Both the position numbers and the translations under genes were made by a program. Positions 1-7,187 of a DNA stretch of 37,607 nt are shown in pieces (position 1 is the first letter of the stretch; each line of letters opens with the position of its first letter). The stretch lies in contig JAMONP010000042.1 of NCBI GenBank assembly GCA_027065695.1, positions 1-37,607 on the forward strand, read 5' to 3'. Under the pieces are notes generated by a model. It was not told where the DNA came from. It did not search any database and saw only the letters and a program-made list of their open reading frames with translations. The stretch comes from Desulfuromonadales bacterium (GTDB lineage Bacteria > Desulfobacterota > Desulfuromonadia > Desulfuromonadales > BM103).

Positions 1-241
1 TGTGCAGGCGAATAACGTCAACGCCCTGCTGCTGACCAACAACAAAGACTGCTTCAATCTCTTCCAATGTCATCCCTGCCGAATCGTACAACTCGCAGGC
101 CTCAGGGACGAGACTGACCACTTCTGGACTTACCAGCGAACCGGCATAGACGCAGATCTGGCAATGCTCGAGTAGTTGACTGGCCTTGACTGTCAGGAGG
201 TCCGGGTTGCCGGGGCCCGCGCCCACAAAAATAACCTTCAT
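1..241 (-). CDS. cbiF: Cobalt-precorrin-4 C11-methyltransferase, C-terminus cut by window edge
   Basis: SAM-dependent methyltransferase of corrin ring synthesis (CbiF/CobM). Only the first 80 residues lie in the window. They begin MKVIFVGAGPGNPDLLTVKA, the glycine-rich SAM-binding start of the tetrapyrrole methyltransferase fold. They continue with the family-typical stretches CVYAGSLVSPEVV and YDSAGMTLEEI, which separate CbiF/CobM from CbiL, CbiE and CbiH. The ATG at 239-241 is 29 bases downstream of the cbiL stop, so this is the next gene of the same minus-strand operon, which continues beyond the left edge. The family assignment is strong although about two thirds of the protein is missing. 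Confidence 0.9.
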   Translation of the reverse strand, partial: MKVIFVGAGPGNPDLLTVKASQLLEHCQICVYAGSLVSPEVVSLVPEACELYDSAGMTLEEIEAVFVVGQQQGVDVIRLH

Positions 242-270
242 AAATCAATGCTCCTCGTTACTTTACGTCT

Positions 271-1011
271 TTAAGTCTCAGTCCCTTGCACAATAATCAC
301 AGCCAGGTTGCCGGCTTTTTCATCAGCTCCGCGCAGACGTTTAAGGTTTGTCTCCACACGTTGGTCTGGCAGACCAGACCGGGAGACGAAGACACTCCGG
401 TCCAGTGCATCGACTCGATCGAGCAGAGTGATGATATCCTGCAGACTACGACCAATTTTCATCAACACCACTCCGCCCCCGCTGGCAATGGCAACTTCAA
501 TTATGCCGAGATCATTTGCTGCGGGAATCACTTGTAAAGGTTGCAATCCTTCTCCCAGGGGTATATTGGTGAGTGCCGCTGCCAAACTGAAGGAACTGAT
601 CCCGGGGACGGTTTCGATTTTTGCTTCGGGAAGCTGTTTTCGCAGAGCCCGGAGCAGGTAGATATAGGTTGAATAGAGCAGGGTGTCGCCAAGAGTGACA
701 AAGGTTACATCCTGCCCGGCCCTCAAACGCTCTGCAATTTCCCCTGCTGTCTGCTGCCAGTGCTCTTGACGTTGCTCGCGGTCGTTCGTCAGAGAAAAGG
801 TCACAAGGCAAATTTCGCATTCGTCATCAGCATAGTGCTGCACCACCTCCGTAACGTAACTCTGTGTGCTTAATCGTGATGTCGGCAGGTAAATGCAACG
901 ACTGTTGCTCAAAATCCGCGCCGCTTTCAGGGTCAATAGCTCTGGATCCCCCGGGCCGACCCCAATGCCGTAGAGCGTTCCAGTTGATTTCTCATCCCTC
1001 GTACCTGTCAT
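271..1011 (-). CDS. cbiL: Precorrin-2/cobalt-factor II C20-methyltransferase
   Basis: Methylates C20 of cobalt-factor II (or precorrin-2) with SAM, an early step of the anaerobic corrin pathway. The 246-residue protein has the usual family length. It shows LYGIGVGPGDPELLTLKAAR near residue 13, VTFVTLGDTLLYSTY around residue 102, VPGISSFSLAAA around residue 135 and VVLMKIGR around residue 180. All of these line up with Salmonella CbiL as I remember it. The start codon overlaps the cbiE stop as ATGA, so the two are translationally coupled. A second, more divergent CbiL-like gene lies at 2698-3456; this copy is the better match to authentic CbiL. Confidence 0.88.
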   Translation of the reverse strand: MTGTRDEKSTGTLYGIGVGPGDPELLTLKAARILSNSRCIYLPTSRLSTQSYVTEVVQHYADDECEICLVTFSLTNDREQRQEHWQQTAGEIAERLRAGQDVTFVTLGDTLLYSTYIYLLRALRKQLPEAKIETVPGISSFSLAAALTNIPLGEGLQPLQVIPAANDLGIIEVAIASGGGVVLMKIGRSLQDIITLLDRVDALDRSVFVSRSGLPDQRVETNLKRLRGADEKAGNLAVIIVQGTET

Positions 1012-1652
1012 GGCGCTAACTCCTGGTCAAGAAGCAGTATGATGGTGCGTGAGGCCAGCTCCGTATTGCGTAGCTCGTCAGCAGTCATCTGGCGAATCCG
1101 TTCTTCCTCCCAGGTCAGGTTCTCACAGGCGAAAGCGTAATAACGATTGCCGAGGTGCTCCAACATGTCGGCAACCCACTGGCTGGCTTTATTCGTGCCC
1201 GCCAGCACAGCAATCTTTTGCCATGTTTTCAATTCATTTGCCGTAACTTCCGGTCGACGTCCATGAGCACTGATAATCCGCAGATCGTTCCAGTCCAGGC
1301 CAAGCCGAGCGCAGACAACCTGTACAGAGCTGATGCCGGGAATCAGACGACAGTGTTGTGCATTGAAATGTTTCTGAACGCTTTGCGCCAGACTGAACAG
1401 ACCGGTATCGCCTGAGACCAGTACGACCATCTGCCGTTGCCGATGAGTCTCCATCTCCGTCAAGACCTCTTGGATATCTCGCCCCACCGGGATGCGGGTC
1501 GCCTTTGCCTCGACGAACAGATCCAGTAAATGCGACGCCCCTATCAGAACTTCCGCTGTCGTGACAGCATTTTGTACGGCCATCGTCAGGTAGTCCGGGT
1601 GCCCTGGACCACAACCAGCAATAATGATTTGCGGACTATTGCTTATTGCCAT
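1008..1652 (-). CDS. cbiE: Cobalt-precorrin-7 C5-methyltransferase (CbiE)
   Basis: Methylates C5 of the corrin ring. The 214 residues cover a single tetrapyrrole methyltransferase domain: IIIAGCGPGHPDYLTMAV near residue 9, LVSGDTGLFSLAQSV around residue 78 and PGISSVQVVCARLGL around residue 104. The length fits stand-alone CbiE. The CobL-type C-terminal CbiT domain (C15 methylation and decarboxylation) is absent and no cbiT is seen elsewhere in the window, so it is presumably outside. The gene overlaps the end of cbiD by 10 bases and the start of cbiL by 4 bases (ATGA). Confidence 0.88.
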   Translation of the reverse strand: MAISNSPQIIIAGCGPGHPDYLTMAVQNAVTTAEVLIGASHLLDLFVEAKATRIPVGRDIQEVLTEMETHRQRQMVVLVSGDTGLFSLAQSVQKHFNAQHCRLIPGISSVQVVCARLGLDWNDLRIISAHGRRPEVTANELKTWQKIAVLAGTNKASQWVADMLEHLGNRYYAFACENLTWEEERIRQMTADELRNTELASRTIILLLDQELAP

Positions 1653-2695
1653 CGTGTTAACGCTCCTTCGCTGCCGAGGATCTCACCTTTGAGGTTAATC
1701 AAAACCACTGCTGACTGCCATGAGGGGTTGAACGTACTTTGGACCGCTTCTTTGATCGCTTTAGCCAGGGCTCGAGCTACAGGTTCACGTTCTTCATCGC
1801 TTAATTCGTGCATAAACAACCCTTCGATCGTGGTCCCCACCTCAATCGGTCTTTGCAGCAATCGCGAGGCTAAATCTGTGACAAAAACCAGAGCGCTGTC
1901 TGATTGTGCCGAGTGGGTTTGCCATTGCTGGTTGGCCAGCTTAGCCAGCTTGCCTGGGTGGCCGATCAGCAGCAGTTCCTCGAATCGGTGCGGCAGGGTT
2001 TGCTCCAGCATAAAACCCCATTCGTTACTCACCTCAACAACTTGTTGTTGGTCGAGACGGAAATAGCGGTGTGCAGCCCGATAACCGATGTTCCCTGGGG
2101 TCAGCACCGGAGCGCGGGTTCCTGCTGCGACACAGATATCAAGCGTGCATTTCAGGGAATCGCGTAACGCCTCGGCACTGAAGGGGCGTACCCGTCCAGT
2201 GGTGCCAATAATCGAGATTCCCCCCTTGATGCCAAGTTTCGGATTAAAGGTCATTTCTGCCAATTCACGCCCACCAGGTACCGACACAGTTACCTCGAGA
2301 CCCATTGGTGTTACTTCGCGCAGTGCCGCGCAGATCATGCTTCTTGGTACAGGATTGATTGCTGCTTCACCAACGGCCAGTGCCAAGCCAGGCAGAGTCA
2401 CGGTGCCGACACCCTCACCAGCCTTAAAGATGATTTCATTCTGCGTGCGCGGGATTATATGCACCTGGATATGTATGCCATGCGTCACGTCGGGATCGTC
2501 TCCGGCATTCTTGATCACCGTAGCCCGCGCACCTTCTTCGGTTTGCCTGGCCTCTGCGACTGGCCAATCCAGTCGGCTGCCGTCGGGTAAAGGAATCTCC
2601 GTTGCGTCAACATGCTGCTGTTTAACCAACAACAATGCTGCTGCTTTAGCAGCCAGAGCGGCGCAACTTCCGGTGGAGATGCCCACGTTCAGCAT
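1643..2695 (-). CDS. cbiD: Cobalt-precorrin-5B C1-methyltransferase
   Basis: CbiD is the C1 methyltransferase specific to the anaerobic, cobalt-early route; it is unrelated in sequence to the other ring methyltransferases. The 350-residue product starts LNVGISTGSCAALAAKAAAL (family hallmark TGSCAAAA-like) and contains DPDVTHGIHI around residue 67, GVGTVTLPGLALAVGEAAINPVPR around residue 95 and GISIIGTTGRVRPFS around residue 158. Two bases separate it from the upstream cbiL-like gene and it overlaps cbiE by 10 bases. Its presence indicates that the pathway here is the oxygen-independent one. Confidence 0.93.
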   Translation of the reverse strand: MLNVGISTGSCAALAAKAAALLLVKQQHVDATEIPLPDGSRLDWPVAEARQTEEGARATVIKNAGDDPDVTHGIHIQVHIIPRTQNEIIFKAGEGVGTVTLPGLALAVGEAAINPVPRSMICAALREVTPMGLEVTVSVPGGRELAEMTFNPKLGIKGGISIIGTTGRVRPFSAEALRDSLKCTLDICVAAGTRAPVLTPGNIGYRAAHRYFRLDQQQVVEVSNEWGFMLEQTLPHRFEELLLIGHPGKLAKLANQQWQTHSAQSDSALVFVTDLASRLLQRPIEVGTTIEGLFMHELSDEEREPVARALAKAIKEAVQSTFNPSWQSAVVLINLKGEILGSEGALTRWQ

Positions 2696-2697
2696 CC

Positions 2698-3456
2698 CTA
2701 CACCTCCTGCCAGGATCGGTTACTGATTTTCACAATCATGGTGGTCATGTAATTAAGCGGCTGGATCTGCCAACAACTTAAATCAGCGACTAATAGCTCG
2801 TTATCACCCTGTTCACAACAACTGACCAAGCGTGCGCGGTCAAGCAGATTGTGTCGGCGCAACAGTTCCATTAATGCTTCAATGCAGCCACCGGCTTTGT
2901 ACAGCACGAGGGTCTCACATTGTGCCAGTGCGTTTTCTACCGCGTGCAAGTCGGTTGCTGACATCAGTGTCAGACGATCTTCCTGTAAGGTCAGAGTTTC
3001 AACAAAGCGACTGGCCGCAGTCTGAAAGGCACTGATTCCCGGTACGACATGAATGTTGGCCTTGGGCATCAGATCAGTCAGACTTTGCAACAGGTAGGAG
3101 CTGGTAGCAAAAATCAGCGGATCACCCAAGGTGATTTGCACTACAGACTCTCCCGCTGCACAGCGTTTGACCACATCTTTTGCAAATAATTGCCAACGCT
3201 CCCTGGTTTTATGCCCATTACGCTCCATCGGATAGTTGTTGACAATGATTTTCTGCTTGTCAATAAACGGTCGTACGGCTTCCAGGGCTAGGCTCTTGGC
3301 CGAGCCTTGAGCCTGGGGTGAAATCACGGTGTCACACTGTTCCACCAGGCGAGTAGCGCGCAACGTCAGCAAATCCGGAGACCCTGGCCCGATACCAACA
3401 GCATAGAAATGTCCGGATTGAGGGGACATGGTCGTCATAGAGTCTTTGGCTGTCAT
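2698..3456 (-). CDS. Second CbiL-like tetrapyrrole methyltransferase
   Basis: A 252-residue SAM-dependent tetrapyrrole methyltransferase with a CbiL/CobI-type layout: YAVGIGPGSPDLLTLRATRL near residue 18, VVQITLGDPLIFATSSYLLQ around residue 105, VVPGISAFQTAASRF around residue 136 and LVLYKAGG around residue 183. It differs from the other CbiL in this operon across most of the sequence, including GDPLIF where the other has GDTLLY. The ATG at 3456 is preceded by GAGGA at about 5 bases, which supports it over the internal Met7 and Met10. Possible roles are a redundant C20-methyltransferase or a different ring-methylation step. The fold is sure; the precise reaction is not. Confidence 0.7.
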   Translation of the reverse strand: MTAKDSMTTMSPQSGHFYAVGIGPGSPDLLTLRATRLVEQCDTVISPQAQGSAKSLALEAVRPFIDKQKIIVNNYPMERNGHKTRERWQLFAKDVVKRCAAGESVVQITLGDPLIFATSSYLLQSLTDLMPKANIHVVPGISAFQTAASRFVETLTLQEDRLTLMSATDLHAVENALAQCETLVLYKAGGCIEALMELLRRHNLLDRARLVSCCEQGDNELLVADLSCWQIQPLNYMTTMIVKISNRSWQEV

Positions 3457-3471
3457 AGAGTCCTCATAAGA

Positions 3472-3549
3472 TTAGAACCAGTAGACCATCAGCATACTGG
3501 TGCAGAGTAGTAGGAAAAGCATGCGAAACACCTGTGCGCTGACTGCCAT
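3472..3549 (-). CDS. 25-residue hydrophobic small protein in the cob operon
   Basis: A 25-codon ORF that fits neatly between cbiC and the second cbiL-like gene: its ATG is 20 bases after the cbiC stop and its stop is 15 bases before the next start. An AGGA ribosome-binding site sits about 6 bases upstream of the ATG. The peptide has a short polar start (MAVSAQVFR), then a continuous hydrophobic segment rich in Leu, Met and Cys, and ends VYWF. That suggests one membrane-spanning helix. I recognise no family; it is much shorter than CbiN or CbtB. Function unknown. The spacing and ribosome site argue that it is translated, but it could be fortuitous. Confidence 0.5.
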   Translation of the reverse strand: MAVSAQVFRMLFLLLCTSMLMVYWF

Positions 3550-3569
3550 AATTAATCCTGGACGTGCTC

Positions 3570-4253
3570 TTACTTCTTGTTGTAAGTGACGTCGCATATG
3601 GCGTGCAGACAGGCTACGGCCAGGGGACTGCCACCACGGCGCCCATTAATGATAACGTGAGGCAAGCCTGTGCACAGAAGTTCCTCTTTACTCTCCAGCA
3701 CATGAACAAAGCCTACCGGCATACCGATCACCAGCGCCGGGCGGATATCCTCTTCCATTGCCAGCCGGTTTATCTCCAGCAGAGCGACGGGAGCATTGCC
3801 AATCAGCACGATACTGCCAGACAATATCTCCCGGGCCTTTTGTACGGCAAATAACGAGCGGGGAAGACCTGCCTGCCGTGCTTTTTCTGCTACATCTACG
3901 TCGGCGACATGACAGAAAACATCCTCACGGCTGTAGGCCGGATTAACCTTCTGCAATCGTGCGAGCGAAATCCCGGCACGGATCATGTTGCTGTCGGCAT
4001 AAATTTTAGCTCCAGCCTTGAGAGCTGCGGTACCGGAGCTAAAGGCGTCATCGCTGAAGCAGGTCAACTCAGCCAGGGTGAAATCGGCAGTGGTGTGAAT
4101 TAAGCGGCGCACCACCTCCCACTCTTGCTCGGTCTGTTGATAATTCTCTGCTTCGGCGTCTATGACGGCAAAGGAACGTGCTTCTATCTCCGGTCCGCTG
4201 ACAGGATTGTCGTACAAATTGTAAATAAATGGTTTGTCGGTTATCTGGGCCAT
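3570..4253 (-). CDS. cbiC: Cobalt-precorrin-8 methylmutase
   Basis: Moves the C11 methyl group to C12 to form cobyrinic acid (CbiC/CobH). The 227 residues include EWEVVRRLIHTTADF around residue 43, whose His is the catalytic residue of the family, then CFSDDAFSSGTAALKAGA, DSNMIRAGI, IGNAPVALLEI and the C-terminal NGRRGGSPLAVA. Its length is typical. It lies 48 bases after cbiA and before the 25-codon ORF. Its product is the substrate of CbiA, encoded immediately upstream. Confidence 0.93.
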   Translation of the reverse strand: MAQITDKPFIYNLYDNPVSGPEIEARSFAVIDAEAENYQQTEQEWEVVRRLIHTTADFTLAELTCFSDDAFSSGTAALKAGAKIYADSNMIRAGISLARLQKVNPAYSREDVFCHVADVDVAEKARQAGLPRSLFAVQKAREILSGSIVLIGNAPVALLEINRLAMEEDIRPALVIGMPVGFVHVLESKEELLCTGLPHVIINGRRGGSPLAVACLHAICDVTYNKK

Positions 4254-4301
4254 GTTAATCCTCTTTGACGTTAAGCGTACAGCGCTGCTGAAATCCTGTT
4301 C

Positions 4302-5702
4302 TCAACCGTGTTGCAACTGTCGTTTAGTGCTGCGAATACGTCCAATAAAGGTATCGATCGCATGGCGATGCGCAGCTAAATAGAGATGGGCATAGCTGGC
4401 CAGCACATTGCCCTTTTGATAGCCTTCCGCACGACATTTGCCACTGCGGTTCTGCTTTAATTGATAGAGACTCTGCCAACCGTCAACACTGATTGGGTTG
4501 CTACAGAGTTCCGAGTAGTGGAACTCATGCCCCCTGAGTGTGGTTCCCTTATCACCAAACAGAGTGCTTCCCTGTAGATTTGCTTCAACGTAGCCGAGCG
4601 CTTTCCGCTTGGGGAGCATTCTTGACCAACAGGGCAAGACACCGGTCAGTGGCCATTGTTGATCGCTTTCCTCAACACCTTGACTAAGGTACATCAGGCC
4701 ACCGCATTCAGCGTACACCGGGCGACCGCTAAGACAGAAGTCGCACACCGAACGTAGCATGAGGCCATTGCCTGAAAGGCTCTCGATATGTACCTCAGGG
4801 TAACCACCGCCCAGGTAAAGGGCATCAGAACCTGGCGGCAGGCAGTCGTCTTGCAACGGTGAAAAAAAACAGAGTTCGACACCGCGTTGTTCCAAGGCAT
4901 CAAACAGGTCCTGATAATAGAATTGAAACGCTGAGTCATAAGCGACGGCAAGCCGTAAGCCGCTATCAGCGGCCACTGCGGGTTCAGCAACTGCTGAACC
5001 CAGTTTTGGCGCGAGCTTAGCTTGATCTATAAGCTTCTCCAGATCAATATACTCTGACGCTGAATTGCTTAAGTCGGCGAACATGGCTTCATTCCAGTCA
5101 GTTTCTTCTCCGGACACCAAGCCCAAATGGCGGCTCGGCAACGTCGGCAAGGCCTCGCGTGGAATTGCACCTAGTAGCGGTGGCAACTGCGCGGCCTCCA
5201 GTGCCTGTTCCAGCCATTGACCATGACTTGCAGAACCGCACATGTTGGCGATAATTCCGCCAATATTCACTGTAGGTTCGAAATTCGTATAGCCCTGCAC
5301 CATGGCAGCAATACTGCGGGCCATACCGTGCGCATTGACCACCAGCAAGACCGGAGCCTGCAGCCAGTCTGCGATCTGCGCGGTGCTCCCTTGCAAACTG
5401 TTGGCGCTGCCGCCATCGAACAGGCCCATAACCCCCTCAATAATGGCTATGTCGGCATCAGCACAGGTTCGAGCAAACAACCTGTTGACATAGCCTTTGT
5501 CACTCATCCAACCATCGAGGTTGTAGCACGGGCGGCCGGAGGCACGGCTGAGGTGGCTTGGGTCCAGATAGTCTGGACCAACCTTGAATGTCTGCACCCG
5601 CAGGTTGCGCTGCCGCAAAGCAGCAACCAAAGCCAAAGTGACAGAGGATTTGCCAACACCGCTCTGGGTGCCGCCCACGATCAGACGAGGAATTTCAATC
5701 AA
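4302..5702 (-). CDS. cbiA: Cobyrinate a,c-diamide synthase
   Basis: ATP- and glutamine-dependent amidation of the a and c side chains of cobyrinate. The 466-residue protein has an N-terminal dethiobiotin-synthetase-like ATPase domain with P-loop GGTQSGVGKSS at residues 10-20 and VGPDYLDPSHL around residue 42. Its C-terminal class-I glutamine amidotransferase domain has GGGYPEVHIESL and AECGGLMYLSQG (nucleophile Cys about residue 337), and HEFHYSE near the end. Length is normal for CbiA. The ATG overlaps the cobO stop as ATGA. An ORF of about 170 codons on the opposite strand is a shadow. Confidence 0.95.
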   Translation of the reverse strand: MIEIPRLIVGGTQSGVGKSSVTLALVAALRQRNLRVQTFKVGPDYLDPSHLSRASGRPCYNLDGWMSDKGYVNRLFARTCADADIAIIEGVMGLFDGGSANSLQGSTAQIADWLQAPVLLVVNAHGMARSIAAMVQGYTNFEPTVNIGGIIANMCGSASHGQWLEQALEAAQLPPLLGAIPREALPTLPSRHLGLVSGEETDWNEAMFADLSNSASEYIDLEKLIDQAKLAPKLGSAVAEPAVAADSGLRLAVAYDSAFQFYYQDLFDALEQRGVELCFFSPLQDDCLPPGSDALYLGGGYPEVHIESLSGNGLMLRSVCDFCLSGRPVYAECGGLMYLSQGVEESDQQWPLTGVLPCWSRMLPKRKALGYVEANLQGSTLFGDKGTTLRGHEFHYSELCSNPISVDGWQSLYQLKQNRSGKCRAEGYQKGNVLASYAHLYLAAHRHAIDTFIGRIRSTKRQLQHG

Positions 5703-6217
5703 AACTCCACCCCTTCCCGGGCCTGAACCCCTTGATCCAGAGCGTGTTTCAATGGCTGAATCTCACTCACAGTATCCGCCATGGCGATCATTTTGTCAGT
5801 TGCCCCTCGTCCGGTCAGAACGATATTCAGTGGTGCTGGTGCTGCAACAATGGCGTCAATAACCTCTTGCTCATCGAGTAACCCCTTGGCGACCGCACCG
5901 CAAATTTCATCGAGGATAATCAGGTCGTAATCACTCGATTGCAGGGACTTGCAGGCCAGCACAAAGCCCTCTTGTGCAGCCTCTTGATGTTCTGTGTAAC
6001 GAGGCATGCCGGGCTTGGGGATAAAACCACGGCCGGTTTGCACAATCGAAATACCCAGTTTTTGCAAACTGGCCAGTTCACCGACAGCGGTATCGTTTTT
6101 TATGAACTGGATGACCAGAACTCTATGGTCATGCCCTCTAGCACGTAGCGCCATACCAAAGGCCGCTGTCGATTTTCCTTTGCCGTTACCGGTAAAGATC
6201 AAAATGTGTTTATCCAA
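5699..6217 (-). CDS. cobO: Cob(I)yrinic acid a,c-diamide adenosyltransferase
   Basis: Transfers the 5'-deoxyadenosyl group from ATP to Co(I) corrinoids (CobA/CobO/BtuR family). The 172-residue protein opens with ILIFTGNGKGKSTAAFGMAL, whose P-loop GNGKGKST is the reversed-type ATP site of this family. It continues with ALRARGHDHRVLVIQFIK, DYDLIILDEICGAVAKGL around residue 96 and VLTGRGATDKMIAMADTVSEI. It overlaps cbiB by 8 bases and cbiA by 4. Adenosylation at this point fits an operon in which cbiA precedes cobQ in the pathway. Confidence 0.94.
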   Translation of the reverse strand: MDKHILIFTGNGKGKSTAAFGMALRARGHDHRVLVIQFIKNDTAVGELASLQKLGISIVQTGRGFIPKPGMPRYTEHQEAAQEGFVLACKSLQSSDYDLIILDEICGAVAKGLLDEQEVIDAIVAAPAPLNIVLTGRGATDKMIAMADTVSEIQPLKHALDQGVQAREGVEF

Positions 6218-7187
6218 GCAACGCTCCTTGACTGTTAAAGAATCCAGTACCGAGCCAGCACGCCAAGCCTAAGGCACCAACCAGTAGAGAGGTTGTCCAC
6301 ATCAGGTTGATTGTTTCACTGATATGCCTAGAGCAAAGCTTCTGTTTTGATTCTCCCATATAGGGACGTAACATTGACTTGCCGAAGTAGTAATTTTCTC
6401 CACCCAGGCGGACATTAAGAGCCCCGGCCATCGCGGCTTCTATCTGCCCGGCATTGGGGCTGGGGTGATTGTTACGATCACGTAGCCATATTTTCCACGC
6501 CTGCCTGGCGTCCAGCTTCAGCCATGCTGCGGCCAGCGGCACCAGCAAAGCACTGAGTCGGGCCGGGATAAAGTTTACGACATCGTCGAGACGCGCTGAG
6601 GCCCACCCAAAATATAGATAACGATCATTTTTATAACCAAACATGGAGTCAAGAGTGTTGATTGCTTTATACGCCATGGCTCCTACTGGACCGGCGAAAA
6701 AGGCAAAAAGCAGAGGTGCTGTGACCGCATCGACCGTGTTTTCGGCAACACTTTCTATCGTGGCACGTGAGATTCCCGCTTCATCGAGACTCTCGGTATC
6801 GCGACCGACCAACAACGCGACATGTCTTCTGGCCTTGGGAAGATCTGCTCTGAGCAGTGCCTGCTTTACTGCCAGAGCGTGATGACTCAGGTCGCGAGCG
6901 GCCAGGCAGGTGTAGAGTATGAGGATGGCAATCAGGTCGCCAAGCAATGGATGAACTCTGTAAGCGAGAAACAATAACAGGAAACAGCTGAGGACGGTGA
7001 TTCCAACAGTCAGGATAACGAGCAAAATACCGGCTAATTTGTCGTTGCTGAGATGCCGTCGCAAAGGCTTTTCCAACGCCAGCGCAAGTTTGCCGATTCC
7101 CTGAACCGGGTGGGGTAGCCAACGGGGGTCACCAAACAGGGCATCGAGAAGCAAAGCCATCACAATTTGCAGCGGTAGCGTGATCAT
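6210..7187 (-). CDS. cbiB: Adenosylcobinamide-phosphate synthase (CbiB)
   Basis: Integral membrane enzyme that condenses adenosylcobyric acid with aminopropanol phosphate. The 325-residue protein starts with a hydrophobic helix followed by LLDALFGDPRWLPHPVQGIG, the family signature. It has several further membrane segments, the soluble motif LVGRDTESLDEAGISRATIE around residue 127, and SVAENTVDAVTAPLLFAFF. Its ATG overlaps the cobD-cobQ stop as ATGA. Both of its substrates are products of the two domains of the fused enzyme encoded immediately upstream, so gene order mirrors metabolic order. Confidence 0.94.
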   Translation of the reverse strand: MITLPLQIVMALLLDALFGDPRWLPHPVQGIGKLALALEKPLRRHLSNDKLAGILLVILTVGITVLSCFLLLFLAYRVHPLLGDLIAILILYTCLAARDLSHHALAVKQALLRADLPKARRHVALLVGRDTESLDEAGISRATIESVAENTVDAVTAPLLFAFFAGPVGAMAYKAINTLDSMFGYKNDRYLYFGWASARLDDVVNFIPARLSALLVPLAAAWLKLDARQAWKIWLRDRNNHPSPNAGQIEAAMAGALNVRLGGENYYFGKSMLRPYMGESKQKLCSRHISETINLMWTTSLLVGALGLACWLGTGFFNSQGALLG

